A stretch of DNA of 64,000 nucleotides from Helicobacter sp. 13S00477-4 (GCF_002272785.1 NZ_MLAS01000001.1:124001-188000); one strand, 5' to 3'; shown: positions 48,101 through 57,718, numbered from the stretch's first letter. Notes: a model not told the origin generated them from the letters alone. Numbers and translations: made by a program.

Positions 48101-51045
48101 CCCCCCCCCCCGAGATGAAGCTCGATGAGTTCACAGCCTAGCTGGCTTAATTTTAAGAATTTTTCTTTGCTATCGCTAAAGGGGATTTTTGGGAAATCAT
48201 TTTTCAAAAAATCCAAATATTTCTCCCTGTATGCTTTATGGAACAAGATCGCATAAATATAGCCCAACACCACCTCAGGAGAAAAATGCTCTCCATATTT
48301 TTTATCTATAAAATCTCGAAATTCTGGAGTGAAATTTTCTATCCTATCTTTGCCCTCAAAAGGATCAGATTCAAATGTTTTATCATCTTTAAAGAGATGT
48401 TCATCAGGTTGCTTGGATTGTTTTTTGAGGCTTTTTTTGGCATCAGGGGTATTGTGCAAATAAAGCGGGCTTATGCTCGCTCCTCCTCCTGCAATGGAAT
48501 TGTAATCAACCAGCCTATCACTCACAAAAGTAGAGTTAAACCCCTCATCTTTGATCACAGCTTGACGCGAAAATAATAGGGCTTTATTTTTATCTTGTAA
48601 AAAATGCTCCATTATTTCCTCTTTTGGATATGCCATAAAACCTCTACATTTGCCATTAAAATAAGTCCAACGAAAATCAAATGGACGATAGTGAACTTGA
48701 CATATCAGACCACTCCCATCTTGTTCAGATTTCCTGACCGAATCAATAGCTCTTTGGATTTGCCAATCTCGACTATCTTTATCAATATCATATTTTTTAA
48801 CAATTTCATCTTTTTCCATTTTACAAAAATCATAAACTAATTGCTCAATTTGTTTTTTTGTTTTATGCAATACAACCTGATCTCTATTGGTATAAATTCC
48901 AGTGCCTGAAATCCTAAAAATATCTTTAATGCCCCAACCCTGCTCGTATTCTTTTTTTAAGGCTTCATTCTTGGGAACAAAGACATAAAAAGGCTCTTGT
49001 GGATTGAGCTTATTCCACGCAATGCTACTGAGTGTATTGGCATACAAAAAGTCATATTTACTATCGCGTTTGCCAAAAAGATCATAATGATAGACTTCTG
49101 TATTCTTGGATTCTAGGGGGGGGGGGGGTGCATTATCAGCAGAATTTTTTTTGACAAAAATACTGATAGAGACGCCTTGTTGGATATCAAAGACATTTTG
49201 ATCTATGCTACCATCGGGGCATTTTTCTTTTTTCTTTGCATTGCCGTGCAAGTCAATCAAATACATCTTATCAAAAGAATTGAGCAAATGCTTCCTCATA
49301 CCTCTGAATGTAGGGTTGTCCAAAAAGCCGTGATTGGTAATAATGCCTATGACTCCACTTTTTTGAGACTCTATCTTATCCTCTGCAAAGCGGATAAATT
49401 TAACATAATCATCCAAAAGCCCTCTTGAATTCTTTTCTTTAATAGGTTTACCATTTTTATCCACACCAAAATCATAATAATCCCTAACCTTTTCATATAT
49501 ATTCACACTTGTATAATTATAAGGAGGATTGCCCGTGATGACAAGGATAGGCTCATTTTTGACCCTTTGGGCTGACTTTGTCTCTAAGGCAAGCTCATAT
49601 TCACTAAAAAGCTGTGTGGCACTCTTTTCATCAGTGCCTACATCATCGATACTAAGCGTGTTGTTCAAAAAGATTTTGAGCCGTTCTTCTTCATTTTTTG
49701 CCCCTACTTCATAGCCAAACTCTTCTTTTAGTGTTTGAGAAAGCTTTAGATGTGCTATCGTGTAAGGAGCGATGAGGAATTCAAATCCTTTGAATCTCTC
49801 TATCAATCTTGCAGGTTCAAAATATGCAGAATTTCTAGGCTCAGAACTCAAAGCCTTGCGAAATGCTTCCAAAAGAAATGTCCCCGTCCCTGTAGCAAAA
49901 TCCAAAAGCGTGATGTTGGACTCTTTTTTTAGAGCTGAACCTAGCCCTTTTGATTCTCCAAAATCCTCTCTCAATACCTCATCAATGCCATTGATGATAA
50001 AATCCACTACCGCTGCAGGGGTATAATACACACCCCTAAGCTCACGAAGCTTAGGATCATATTGAGCCAAAAAGGTTTCATAAAAATGCAAATATGGGTC
50101 TTTATGCACGATACCAAATTCATCTTTTTCACCAAGCTGGTTGAGTTCTTTTATGATAGCAGTGATGTCGATGTGGTTGGTGATATTGAGTATTTCTTGT
50201 AATAACCATTGCAAATCTTTTAAATCATCAAGATTTTCCAAAAATCCGCTCAATGCTCGCAAAAGAGGGAAAGAATGCGGGATAAACTTTTTGACATTAT
50301 ACAAATCAATCTCTTTGCCACTTGTGTTATTGAGCTTAGCCAAAAAAAGGCTGTAAGTGAGGGTCTGAGCAAAGCTATCACAAAAATCATAAAATTCAAG
50401 CTCTTTATAAAGCCCTTGCTTAAAAGTCTCATAAAGGCTTGAAATCTTAGAGTTTGAACTATAATCATAAAGAAAATCCCTAAGCAATCGCGTCCTTAAT
50501 GCCAAAGAATTGGCAAATTGGATAGATGTGGCTATGGGTTTTAGCTGGTAGCAATAAAAAAGATTGAATAATTCATCTATATCTTTAGAGATTTGTTCGA
50601 TATTTTGACTCAAAGAAGATTTTTGAAATGCTTTGATGGTTGCATTTATCTCATTGAGACTACAAAGCCTCACTTCTTTGATAATGCAAGCACTGCCCTT
50701 ACTGTCTGCTCTAATGAGGCAAAATCGTAAATAATCAGTGAGCAAGATATTATCACTTAAAGTAAGGTATTTTGCTATTTGAGGGCTTTTGGCAACTGCC
50801 TCCAAATCTGCATTCACTCGTTTGTTTTCTACATAACCCAAAGTCAAAGAATCTTTTAAAATCAAAAAATCAGGTGAGCCTGCCTTATTCTCACTTTTAT
50901 CACGTGGTGGTTCGTGCTTGATTACCACACCCTCAGGGGCAAAAGCCTTAAGGAAATTTTCTAATGCTCCACGTTTTTGATATTCACTAGATTGGAGTGA
51001 AATATCATTGATAGCTACCAAATAATCCCTAATATGCTCTATCAT
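48091..51045 (-). CDS. Phase-variable type IIG (ISP-like) restriction-modification enzyme
   Basis: Combines nuclease, N6-adenine methyltransferase and specificity regions in one chain of 984 residues. The N-terminal nuclease has Asp59 (SPDFLIL) and Glu73-x-Lys75 (YVENK). A helical linker follows. The methyltransferase has motif I DFATGTGTF (382-390) and motif IV NPPY (506-509). The recognition region includes HYRPFDFRWTYF and LLFSRQ...PLYLH. The C-terminal part has ENFTPEFRDFIDKKYG and VLGYIYAILFHKAYREKY. A C13 tract encodes four prolines near residue 640 and is in frame. A G11 tract ends the frame at GGGGNI-stop, detaching the normal C-terminus. Its ATG overlaps the tkt stop (TAATG). It interrupts the tkt-addB order of H. 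pylori. Confidence 0.88.
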   Translation of the reverse strand: MIEHIRDYLVAINDISLQSSEYQKRGALENFLKAFAPEGVVIKHEPPRDKSENKAGSPDFLILKDSLTLGYVENKRVNADLEAVAKSPQIAKYLTLSDNILLTDYLRFCLIRADSKGSACIIKEVRLCSLNEINATIKAFQKSSLSQNIEQISKDIDELFNLFYCYQLKPIATSIQFANSLALRTRLLRDFLYDYSSNSKISSLYETFKQGLYKELEFYDFCDSFAQTLTYSLFLAKLNNTSGKEIDLYNVKKFIPHSFPLLRALSGFLENLDDLKDLQWLLQEILNITNHIDITAIIKELNQLGEKDEFGIVHKDPYLHFYETFLAQYDPKLRELRGVYYTPAAVVDFIINGIDEVLREDFGESKGLGSALKKESNITLLDFATGTGTFLLEAFRKALSSEPRNSAYFEPARLIERFKGFEFLIAPYTIAHLKLSQTLKEEFGYEVGAKNEEERLKIFLNNTLSIDDVGTDEKSATQLFSEYELALETKSAQRVKNEPILVITGNPPYNYTSVNIYEKVRDYYDFGVDKNGKPIKEKNSRGLLDDYVKFIRFAEDKIESQKSGVIGIITNHGFLDNPTFRGMRKHLLNSFDKMYLIDLHGNAKKKEKCPDGSIDQNVFDIQQGVSISIFVKKNSADNAPPPPLESKNTEVYHYDLFGKRDSKYDFLYANTLSSIAWNKLNPQEPFYVFVPKNEALKKEYEQGWGIKDIFRISGTGIYTNRDQVVLHKTKKQIEQLVYDFCKMEKDEIVKKYDIDKDSRDWQIQRAIDSVRKSEQDGSGLICQVHYRPFDFRWTYFNGKCRGFMAYPKEEIMEHFLQDKNKALLFSRQAVIKDEGFNSTFVSDRLVDYNSIAGGGASISPLYLHNTPDAKKSLKKQSKQPDEHLFKDDKTFESDPFEGKDRIENFTPEFRDFIDKKYGEHFSPEVVLGYIYAILFHKAYREKYLDFLKNDFPKIPFSDSKEKFLKLSQLGCELIELHLGGGGNI
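48101..48111 (-). repeat. Poly-G tract (11 G on the coding strand) at the enzyme's 3' end
   Basis: Eleven G on the reverse strand, just before the present stop. With 11 the chain ends in GGGGNI. With 12 it continues into the frame ending at 47909; with 10 into the frame ending at 47730. All three were read directly from the sequence. Confidence 0.93.
49116..49128 (-). repeat. Poly-C tract (13 C on the coding strand) inside the restriction enzyme
   Basis: Thirteen C on the reverse strand encode PPPP-L between the methyltransferase core and the recognition region. The present length is in frame. Slippage would cut off the recognition region and inactivate both activities. Confidence 0.93.
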
Positions 51046-52988
51046 TATCTTGCCTCCAAAAGGGTTTTGACTCTGACAATTATATTTTGAGTATCAAATC
51101 CATATCGATTAAAAAGCTCATCGCCTTTTCCTGAACTACCAAAGCTATCCATCCCTACAACCTCATCAGCAAAACGATACCACTCTAGTCCTCTTGAAGC
51201 CTCAATAGCAAGGACTTTGCTATCTTTAAACAAAGATTTTATATACTCATCATCTTGTTCCAACAATAGGTCATAGCAAGGCACACTCACCACCCTTGTA
51301 TCAATCCCTTCAGATTCTAAAACAGCAGCACTTTTAAGTGCCAAAGACACTTCACTGCCTGTAGCAAGTAAAGTGATTTTAGCCATTTGATTTTCTTTGA
51401 GGATATAGGCACCTTTATTGACTTTTTCAGGCAAGACAAGTGATAAAACAGGAAGATCCTGCCTTGAAAGGACAAACATACAAGGAGCATTTAATTTTAA
51501 GGCTACTTGCCAACAAGCGATATTTTCATTAGCATCTGCAGGCCTGAAAACATAAAGATTAGGCATAGCTCTAAAATGAGTTAGTTGCTCAATTGGTTGA
51601 TGCGTGGCTCCATCTTCTCCCACACCTATACTATCGTGAGTAAAAATATAAAATACTCTTGCTTTCATGATGGCAGCGACTCGAATACTAGCACTCATAT
51701 AATCACTAAATACAAAAAAAGTCGCACAAAATGGCAAAAATAACCCATAATTAGCTAATCCATTTGTAATAGCACCCATTGAATGCTCTCGTATACCAAA
51801 ATGTAAATTTTTACCCTTAGGAAAATCAAATTCACCTTCTAAAAAAGTATTATTAGATGGAGCTAGATCAGCACTCCCTCCTAAAAAACCATCAAGAGTC
51901 TTTGAAATTGCATTTAAAATCTTCCCATTACTAACCCTTGTAGCTAACAAATCACTTTCTAAAAAATTTGGATAAACAATATCTTTAAAGTCTGGATGTT
52001 GCATTTTGTAGATTTTATCCTTAAAGGATGATTTTTCTAGTTTTTCAATCCAAAGCTTTTCATAAAGTTCTCCTCTTTCTTTGACATTTGCAAAACGCAA
52101 AGCCACATCATCTGGAACAACAAAACTTTTTTCTTCATCAAAACCCAAAGCCTTTTTAGAATCTGCAATCACCCCTTTGCTTAAAGGAGAACCGTGAGTT
52201 TTATGACTTCCCTCAAGACCAATAGCATTTTTTCCAATGATCGTTTTTGCGATAATCAAAATAGGCTTTGAGGCATTTTTAGCTTTCAAAAAAGAAGAAT
52301 TAATAGAATCAAAATGATGTCCATCGCATTTTAAAACTTCCCATCCTTGTGCCTCAAAACGCAACGAAATATCCTCACTCATCGCCGCAGCAACATCCCC
52401 TTCAATCGTAATCTCATTGCTATCATAAACAACAATCAGATTATTCAAACAATGATGCCCTGCCATAGAAGCAGCCTCATAGCTAATACCTTCTTCCAAA
52501 TCACCATCACCACAAAAACAATACACTTTGTGATCAATAAGTTCTTTGCACAAAATATTTTGTGCATGTTTAGCTGCCATAGCAAACCCCACAGCATTTC
52601 CAAAGCCTTGTCCCAAAGGACCTGTTGTGATCTCTACCCCTTCTGTATGTCCAAACTCTGGGTGTCCAGGAGTCTTAGAATCTATTTTTCTAAAATTTTT
52701 TAAATCTTCCAAACTAACATCAAATCCCCACAAATAAAGCAAACTATAAACCAAAGCACTCGCATGTCCTCCACTAAAAACCAAACGATCACGATTCAAC
52801 CAATTAGGATTCTTAGGATTGATATGAATATGATGAGATAAAACAGTAGCTATATCTGCTAACCCCATAGGAGCACCTGGATGTCCACTATTAGCAGACT
52901 CAACCATATCAGCACAAAGGAAACGAATCGTGTTAGCCATCTTTGAAAGCATAGGAAAATCATTTGCTTGAATCGGTATAGAATCCAT
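51045..52988 (-). CDS. tkt: Transketolase
   Basis: Thiamine-diphosphate enzyme of the pentose phosphate pathway. It has ANSGHPGAPMGLADI, LNRDRLVFSGGHAS, the ThDP motif GDGDLEEGISYEAASMAGH, and FVFSDYMSASIRVAAIM with THDSIGVGEDGATHQPIE. The length is 647 residues. Equivalent to HP1088. The gap of 191 bases upstream holds its presumed promoter, but no clear -10 box was fixed. Confidence 0.97.
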   Translation of the reverse strand: MDSIPIQANDFPMLSKMANTIRFLCADMVESANSGHPGAPMGLADIATVLSHHIHINPKNPNWLNRDRLVFSGGHASALVYSLLYLWGFDVSLEDLKNFRKIDSKTPGHPEFGHTEGVEITTGPLGQGFGNAVGFAMAAKHAQNILCKELIDHKVYCFCGDGDLEEGISYEAASMAGHHCLNNLIVVYDSNEITIEGDVAAAMSEDISLRFEAQGWEVLKCDGHHFDSINSSFLKAKNASKPILIIAKTIIGKNAIGLEGSHKTHGSPLSKGVIADSKKALGFDEEKSFVVPDDVALRFANVKERGELYEKLWIEKLEKSSFKDKIYKMQHPDFKDIVYPNFLESDLLATRVSNGKILNAISKTLDGFLGGSADLAPSNNTFLEGEFDFPKGKNLHFGIREHSMGAITNGLANYGLFLPFCATFFVFSDYMSASIRVAAIMKARVFYIFTHDSIGVGEDGATHQPIEQLTHFRAMPNLYVFRPADANENIACWQVALKLNAPCMFVLSRQDLPVLSLVLPEKVNKGAYILKENQMAKITLLATGSEVSLALKSAAVLESEGIDTRVVSVPCYDLLLEQDDEYIKSLFKDSKVLAIEASRGLEWYRFADEVVGMDSFGSSGKGDELFNRYGFDTQNIIVRVKTLLEAR

Positions 52989-53179
52989 ATCTAAATCCCC
53001 ATTTATTTTGATTTGATGTTGAAATTCTATCTCTTAAAGATTTAGCAATATATTAAATTTGATTTTTTCCAAGATTCTAAGATCTAAATAGAAAAAATTT
53101 TAATTTGAATTACTATTATTAAATTTAAAATAGAGGTAAAATGTTTTTATGATTTTAAAATATTCTAAAATAGATTTTA

Positions 53180-54019
53180 TCAATATTTTAAGATTTTTTT
53201 AGCAACCTTTATATCTCGAGTGATTTGTTTTTTTAACTCACTTAGTTTTTCGAAATGCCGATTATCTCGTATTTTTGCAACAAATTCAATCCGAATATTT
53301 TTTTCATCCAAAATAATTTCTCTGTCTAATATATGTGTCTCAATCGCAAAGCTCCTATCTGTACTCAAACGGTTCCCTACAAAACAAACTGAAGGAAAAA
53401 TTTTGGATTTTATATGTGTGAAGGCTGCATATACACCATTAGCGGGCAACACAAATAAACGATGCTTGATATTGATAGTAGGATAAAGCTCTCTTGAACC
53501 CAAATTTTGACCTGACACCACTCTACCCTCAAGAAAATAATTCCTTCCTAAAAGCCTATTTGCCAAAGCCAAATCGCCAAAAGCAATCAATTCTCTGATA
53601 ATACTTGAATGCAATGGGATAGAATCAATCTTAACTTCAGGGACAATAACAACCTCCCCTTTAAAAAGATTTTTCAAATCATCTGCACCATAATTTTTGT
53701 CCCTACCAAATCGAAAATCATACCCAACAATAATCTTTTGGAGTTGTGGAAGTTTTTCACATAAAAATACGATAAAATCCTTCCCCTCCCACAAATAAAC
53801 TTCTTTGAAAGGAACCCAATAAGTCCTAAAAGGAATTAGTTTTTCTCTGAATTTAAAAGGAGTAATGCAAGGAGTCCTGTCTTTATCTATCAAAAGCACA
53901 CAACCATTTGAGTCCAAAAACTCAAAAAGCTTATGATGTGCTAAATGCACACCATCAAATTTACCCATTGCAATAGCTGTGATTTTAGAATTTTTTGGCA
54001 TAGATAAAAAATTCTTCAT
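53180..54019 (-). CDS. ribF: Riboflavin kinase / FMN adenylyltransferase (FAD synthetase)
   Basis: Makes FMN and FAD. The N-terminal adenylyltransferase has MGKFDGVHLAHHKLFEF and VGYDFRFGRDKNYG. The C-terminal flavokinase has EGRVVSGQNLGSRELYPTINI with the PTxN-type motif, and NGVYAAFTHI. The length is 279 residues. ATG 54019 overlaps tlyA by 35 bases; Met7 at 54001 is an alternative start. Equivalent to HP1087. Confidence 0.93.
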   Translation of the reverse strand: MKNFLSMPKNSKITAIAMGKFDGVHLAHHKLFEFLDSNGCVLLIDKDRTPCITPFKFREKLIPFRTYWVPFKEVYLWEGKDFIVFLCEKLPQLQKIIVGYDFRFGRDKNYGADDLKNLFKGEVVIVPEVKIDSIPLHSSIIRELIAFGDLALANRLLGRNYFLEGRVVSGQNLGSRELYPTINIKHRLFVLPANGVYAAFTHIKSKIFPSVCFVGNRLSTDRSFAIETHILDREIILDEKNIRIEFVAKIRDNRHFEKLSELKKQITRDIKVAKKILKY

Positions 54020-54698
54020 TTCCCTCTTTTCCTTTTAAAACAGATTTTTTCACATCAAAAACTTTCAATTTTTTGTTTTCTAATTCATTTAAAAAATTAT
54101 CCAATCTCGTTTTGATAGCCAATTTATCAAAAATAACACCTTTTTTATTACGTTTTACATCTCTACCTACTTCAAATTGGGGTTTGAATAGTAAAATAAA
54201 TTCATTCCCCAAACGAACCAAAGCATCTAAAATCTTGCTCAAAGATATAAAACTTATATCGCACACAATAAAATCAAAAATCTCTTGTGAAAAAAAATCA
54301 CGGATATCGCATTGCTCAAATAATCTTATTTTAGGATTTCTCCTCAAATCCAAGTCAAGCTGATCTTTACCTACATCTACACAAGTTACCTTCCTAGCCC
54401 CTTTTTCCAAAAGCACCTGAGCAAAACCTCCTGTGCTTGAACCAACATCTAAAACATGTTTATCCAAGCAATCAATTTGATTTGTTTGCAAATAACCCAA
54501 AAGCTTTTGTGCCCCACGACTAACAAATAATTCTGATTTATCCACAACAAGAAAATCTTGTAAATCAATAGGGAGTTCAAAAGAAGGTTTTAAAATCAAA
54601 CGATCCCCTAAAGAAACTTTTCCCTCCAATATCAACATTTTAGCCTTTTCTCTACTTTTACAATATTTTGCCTCTACTAAATAATTATCTAATCTCAT
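53985..54698 (-). CDS. tlyA: TlyA-family rRNA 2'-O-methyltransferase
   Basis: The N-terminal S4 domain (MRLDNYLVEAKYCKSREKAK) is followed by a FtsJ-like methyltransferase: DVGSSTGGFAQVLLEKGARKVTCVDVGKDQLD, FIVCDISFISLSKI and LLFKPQFEVGR. In other bacteria TlyA methylates 16S and/or 23S rRNA. ATG 54698 has AGGAAAAAA upstream and the right domain start; a longer in-frame start at 54743 would add 15 unlikely residues. The length is 237 residues. Equivalent to HP1086. Confidence 0.93.
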   Translation of the reverse strand: MRLDNYLVEAKYCKSREKAKMLILEGKVSLGDRLILKPSFELPIDLQDFLVVDKSELFVSRGAQKLLGYLQTNQIDCLDKHVLDVGSSTGGFAQVLLEKGARKVTCVDVGKDQLDLDLRRNPKIRLFEQCDIRDFFSQEIFDFIVCDISFISLSKILDALVRLGNEFILLFKPQFEVGRDVKRNKKGVIFDKLAIKTRLDNFLNELENKKLKVFDVKKSVLKGKEGNEEFFIYAKKF

Positions 54699-54705
54699 TT
54701 TTTTC

Positions 54706-55191
54706 CTAAAATTGCATAGGGATAGCTTGATAAGCAAAATCAAACACTATCTTTCCTAAACCATAAACTTCCATTATCAATTTTGCATTCCTAGAACTTA
54801 GTGGATCAAGCTTATTAAAAGCAATCAAATAAACTTTACTCCATTTATTAGAAGAATGTAAAATTTCATCAAACTCATCTTTTTTGATTTCACGTACCCA
54901 GATAGGGGGTTTTTTAAAAAGAGTGAAATCAATCATATCATTCAAAAAAATACTTTGATCTTCACTGAAAATCTCTACAAAAAAATATTCTCTACCCCCA
55001 TAAACAACATCATCTACCTCATTAAGATGGGTTGCAACAGCAATGACAACAGGTTTTTGATTTTTAATAATCTGTCCTTTCCTGCTGGCTTGAATTTTTT
55101 TTTCTGCAATAATATCAGGCTTATAGCTATCTATATAATAACTATTACAACCCAAAAAAAACAGCGCAATCAAAAAAAATATTTTGTGCAT
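54706..55191 (-). CDS. Predicted lipoprotein of unknown function (HP1085-like)
   Basis: The N-terminus MHKIFFLIALFFLGCNSYY has a clear lipobox (FLGC). The mature part of about 147 residues has PVVIAVATHLNEVDDVVYGGREYFFVEIF and PPIWVREIKKDEFDEIL. These are compatible with a small periplasmic beta-rich domain; no named family was recognised. ATG 55191 was chosen over an in-frame TTG at 55215 because it places the lipobox correctly. It lies upstream of tlyA on the same strand and is divergent from pyrB. Confidence 0.82.
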   Translation of the reverse strand: MHKIFFLIALFFLGCNSYYIDSYKPDIIAEKKIQASRKGQIIKNQKPVVIAVATHLNEVDDVVYGGREYFFVEIFSEDQSIFLNDMIDFTLFKKPPIWVREIKKDEFDEILHSSNKWSKVYLIAFNKLDPLSSRNAKLIMEVYGLGKIVFDFAYQAIPMQF

Positions 55192-55282
55192 TATTAAAAT
55201 CCAATTCCTATTCAAGAGTATTTCTTTAATATTTATACGATAAAATCATAATAAGATTTTATCACAAAAAATTGGAGCAAAA

Positions 55283-56155
55283 ATGCGGCATTTGATACAA
55301 ACAACTGATTTGAGCACAGATGAAATCAACCAGATTTTAGACAAAGCCAATACCTATCTAGGAGAATACAATCCCTGCACTTTAGAAGGAAAAATGGTTG
55401 TTACAATATTTTTTGAAAATTCTACTCGCACACTTAGTAGTTTTGAAATTGCTTTGAAAAGACTAGGTGCGAATGTCGTCAGACTTGATGTTAGCAAAAG
55501 CTCGACTGCAAAAGGAGAGTCTATTTCTGATACAGCTGCAAATCTCAATGCTATGAAACCAAATGCTATCATTATCCGTCATAAAAATGCTGGAGCAGGA
55601 GAACACCTGGCTAAATATGTCTCTTGCCCTATTATAAATGGAGGTGATGGAGCTCATGCCCATCCAACTCAAGCCCTTTTAGATCTTTTGACCATAAAAA
55701 ATCACTTCAAAGGGAATCTAAAAGGCAAAAAAATTGCTATAGTAGGGGATATAAAAAATTCAAGAGTTGCCAATAGTAATATTGAACTACTCAGTCGCTA
55801 TGGATTAGAAATCACTTTGATAGGACCACCTCATTTTTTACCCCAAACTAAACTAAAAACAAGCTCAAATCTGAAATCCATTATCAATCAAATTGACATC
55901 ATAATGAGCCTAAGGACTCAAACTGAAAGGCATGATACACAAACTTATGGCTCACTCAAAGATTATGCTCATAACTTTTGTATCACCAAAGATATGATAG
56001 AAGACAAAAATATCATTATCCTCCATCCAGGTCCTGTACATAGGAATATTGATATTGAAGATGAAGTATTGAAAGACCCAAGATGCAAAGTCTTACAGCA
56101 AGCAACAAATGGAGTTGCCTTAAGAATGGCTGTTATGGAACATTTTTTATTATAA
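55283..56155 (+). CDS. pyrB: Aspartate carbamoyltransferase catalytic chain
   Basis: Second step of pyrimidine synthesis. The carbamoyl phosphate motif is [12 protein letters not shown], with [19 protein letters not shown] and [15 protein letters not shown] following. [11 protein letters not shown] and [13 protein letters not shown] complete the family pattern. The length is 290 residues, slightly shorter than H. pylori HP1084. GGAG precedes the ATG. No regulatory chain was seen. Confidence 0.96.
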   Translation: MRHLIQTTDLSTDEINQILDKANTYLGEYNPCTLEGKMVVTIFFENSTRTLSSFEIALKRLGANVVRLDVSKSSTAKGESISDTAANLNAMKPNAIIIRHKNAGAGEHLAKYVSCPIINGGDGAHAHPTQALLDLLTIKNHFKGNLKGKKIAIVGDIKNSRVANSNIELLSRYGLEITLIGPPHFLPQTKLKTSSNLKSIINQIDIIMSLRTQTERHDTQTYGSLKDYAHNFCITKDMIEDKNIIILHPGPVHRNIDIEDEVLKDPRCKVLQQATNGVALRMAVMEHFLL

Positions 56156-56254
56156 AGCATAAAATTTACAAAGAAAATTGTGTAAAAAATTCACAAAGAA
56201 AAAACCAATAAAATGAAAAAACACTAGCAAACTAGCCATAAAAATAATTTTATG

Positions 56255-56260
56255 TATAAT
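56255..56260 (+). promoter_or_regulatory. -10 box of hof1
   Basis: The plus strand reads TTATGTATAATGT, an extended -10, 73 bases before the GTG start. GGAGG at 56322-56326 is an excellent ribosome site with six-base spacing. No other signal was seen in the 177-base gap. Confidence 0.5.
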
Positions 56261-56332
56261 GTAATGATTTTAAGAATAAAAGCCTTGTATTAGGAAATAC
56301 AATAATTCAATTTAAAACAATGGAGGATTAAT

Positions 56333-57718
56333 GTGAAAAAATCATCTTTGGGTTTTATTTCAGTAGCATTACTTACAAGTATTTCACTTCAAGCATTTGA
56401 ATATACAATAACAGGCAAAGCTGAATCCTTCACTAAATATGGATTCAATCATACGCCAATAAATTCAACCGAAGGTAAATACCCAACAGAAAGTTTCACT
56501 ACAATGGTGGGTTCTTTACAAATTGATATGAATCTATTGCCAAAAACATTGACTGAGCATAAATTGAATGCAGGAATTGGAGGACTAATAGGAGGATTGG
56601 CTTATGATTCTACCAGAAATTTAATTGATCAAGCAACTGGACAAAAATTTGGATCTGTTATCTATAATTATGCTGGTTATTGGGCACATTATGATGGGAA
56701 TGCCTCTTGGTCAAGTACAAATACAGGTATGGCAGCAAATACAAGAAATTATGTGATCTATAATGCTTATTTAGACTATGATTATAATGGGGTTTTTGGC
56801 ATAAAGGGTGGTCGTTATGAATCAAGTGCTGATTTTTCAAGTGGGTATACACAAGGTTTTGAACTTTACGCAAAATTTTCTGATTTAAAACTTTGGTGGT
56901 TTAGCTCGTATGGAAGAGGATTTGCTTATGATGAATGGGTTTATGATTTTTATGCACCAAAAACTTATACGACTTCTTCAGGTAAAATAATCAATTTAGG
57001 TATTCATGCATTTAAAGCAACTTATTATCACAATGGTATAACAGCAGCCCCTTTTATTTATTTTTCACCTAAAACTTATACCTCTCCAGGTATTGAAATT
57101 GGCTATGATACCAATCCAAATTTCAATGGCATAGGGTTCAGGTCTCAAACAACATTCATTGGTCTATTTTCCTTTTTTGACAAAAGAGTCCAAGATGTTT
57201 ATAGATACGGCAACCCAACTGGCAAAAATGGACAAACCATAATGCTCAAACAAAGATTTGATATTGATAACTACAATGTTGGTGGTGGTATTTACATAAA
57301 CTTCAAAAATGCTAATGCTCAAGTAGGAACTTATGGAAACCCTATTGGTATTGACTTTTGGACAGCATCTGCTTATGATATTGGTTCCTCTATTAGTGAT
57401 ATGATGGGCGAAGATGCCTTGAGCGGCTTTTTATATGCAGGAGGTGTACACGGAAGATTTCTTTGGGGGCTGTTAGGACGATTAACGACAAGCAAAAGGA
57501 GTGATGAACAAAGTTTAGCTCTAAATGTTGGTTATGATTTTGAAAAAAATATTTCAATTGGACTTAAACTTGAATATTTCAATGATATAACAAAAGCCGG
57601 TTATAAAGTCGGTTGCAGCGGTCCAAGTTCAACAGGTGCTTGTGCAAATCTTGCCAATCAGCCCAAAAATATATCAGACAGAAGCCATTTAATGGCATTT
57701 TTCAGGACAAAATTCTAA
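56333..57718 (+). CDS. Hof-family outer-membrane protein, copy 1
   Basis: Predicted outer-membrane beta-barrel of the HP_OMP_2 family, of which H. pylori HofB (HP1083) lies at the same place after pyrB. The signal peptide ends near LQA-FEY. The N-terminal motif is FEYTITGKAESFTKYGFN, then GKYPTESFTTM. IGYDTNPNFNGIGFRSQTTF and IMLKQRFDIDNYNVGGGIYI are shared with the neighbours. The chain ends DRSHLMAFFRTKF, a C-terminal Phe as expected for BAM-inserted barrels. The start is GTG 56333, because the ATG at 56331 is followed by a stop. The length is 461 residues. The transported substrate is unknown. Confidence 0.92.
   Translation: MKKSSLGFISVALLTSISLQAFEYTITGKAESFTKYGFNHTPINSTEGKYPTESFTTMVGSLQIDMNLLPKTLTEHKLNAGIGGLIGGLAYDSTRNLIDQATGQKFGSVIYNYAGYWAHYDGNASWSSTNTGMAANTRNYVIYNAYLDYDYNGVFGIKGGRYESSADFSSGYTQGFELYAKFSDLKLWWFSSYGRGFAYDEWVYDFYAPKTYTTSSGKIINLGIHAFKATYYHNGITAAPFIYFSPKTYTSPGIEIGYDTNPNFNGIGFRSQTTFIGLFSFFDKRVQDVYRYGNPTGKNGQTIMLKQRFDIDNYNVGGGIYINFKNANAQVGTYGNPIGIDFWTASAYDIGSSISDMMGEDALSGFLYAGGVHGRFLWGLLGRLTTSKRSDEQSLALNVGYDFEKNISIGLKLEYFNDITKAGYKVGCSGPSSTGACANLANQPKNISDRSHLMAFFRTKF

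Larger units (their letters stand above)
47730..48134 (-). pseudogene. Frame carrying alternative recognition cassette 2 (joined if the G tract is 10)
   Basis: Open through the G11 tract in a different frame from the 984-residue enzyme. Its last part, at about 47733-47907, reads YNIALVCDRGCKL, then FITQDIVDYHLIGSGSYAFPLYLYPT and AKKTLKKEK. This resembles the enzyme's own segment NKALLFSRQ...FVSDRLVDY...SPLYLHNT...AKKSLKK. If one G were lost, the enzyme would read straight into this frame. The first 65 residues are out-of-frame translation of cassette 1 and look meaningless. Confidence 0.6.

Noticed and set aside
47730-48134. A separate specificity (S) subunit of a type I system
   Set aside because: The frame has no S-subunit architecture; its recognisable part repeats a segment of the neighbouring type IIG enzyme.
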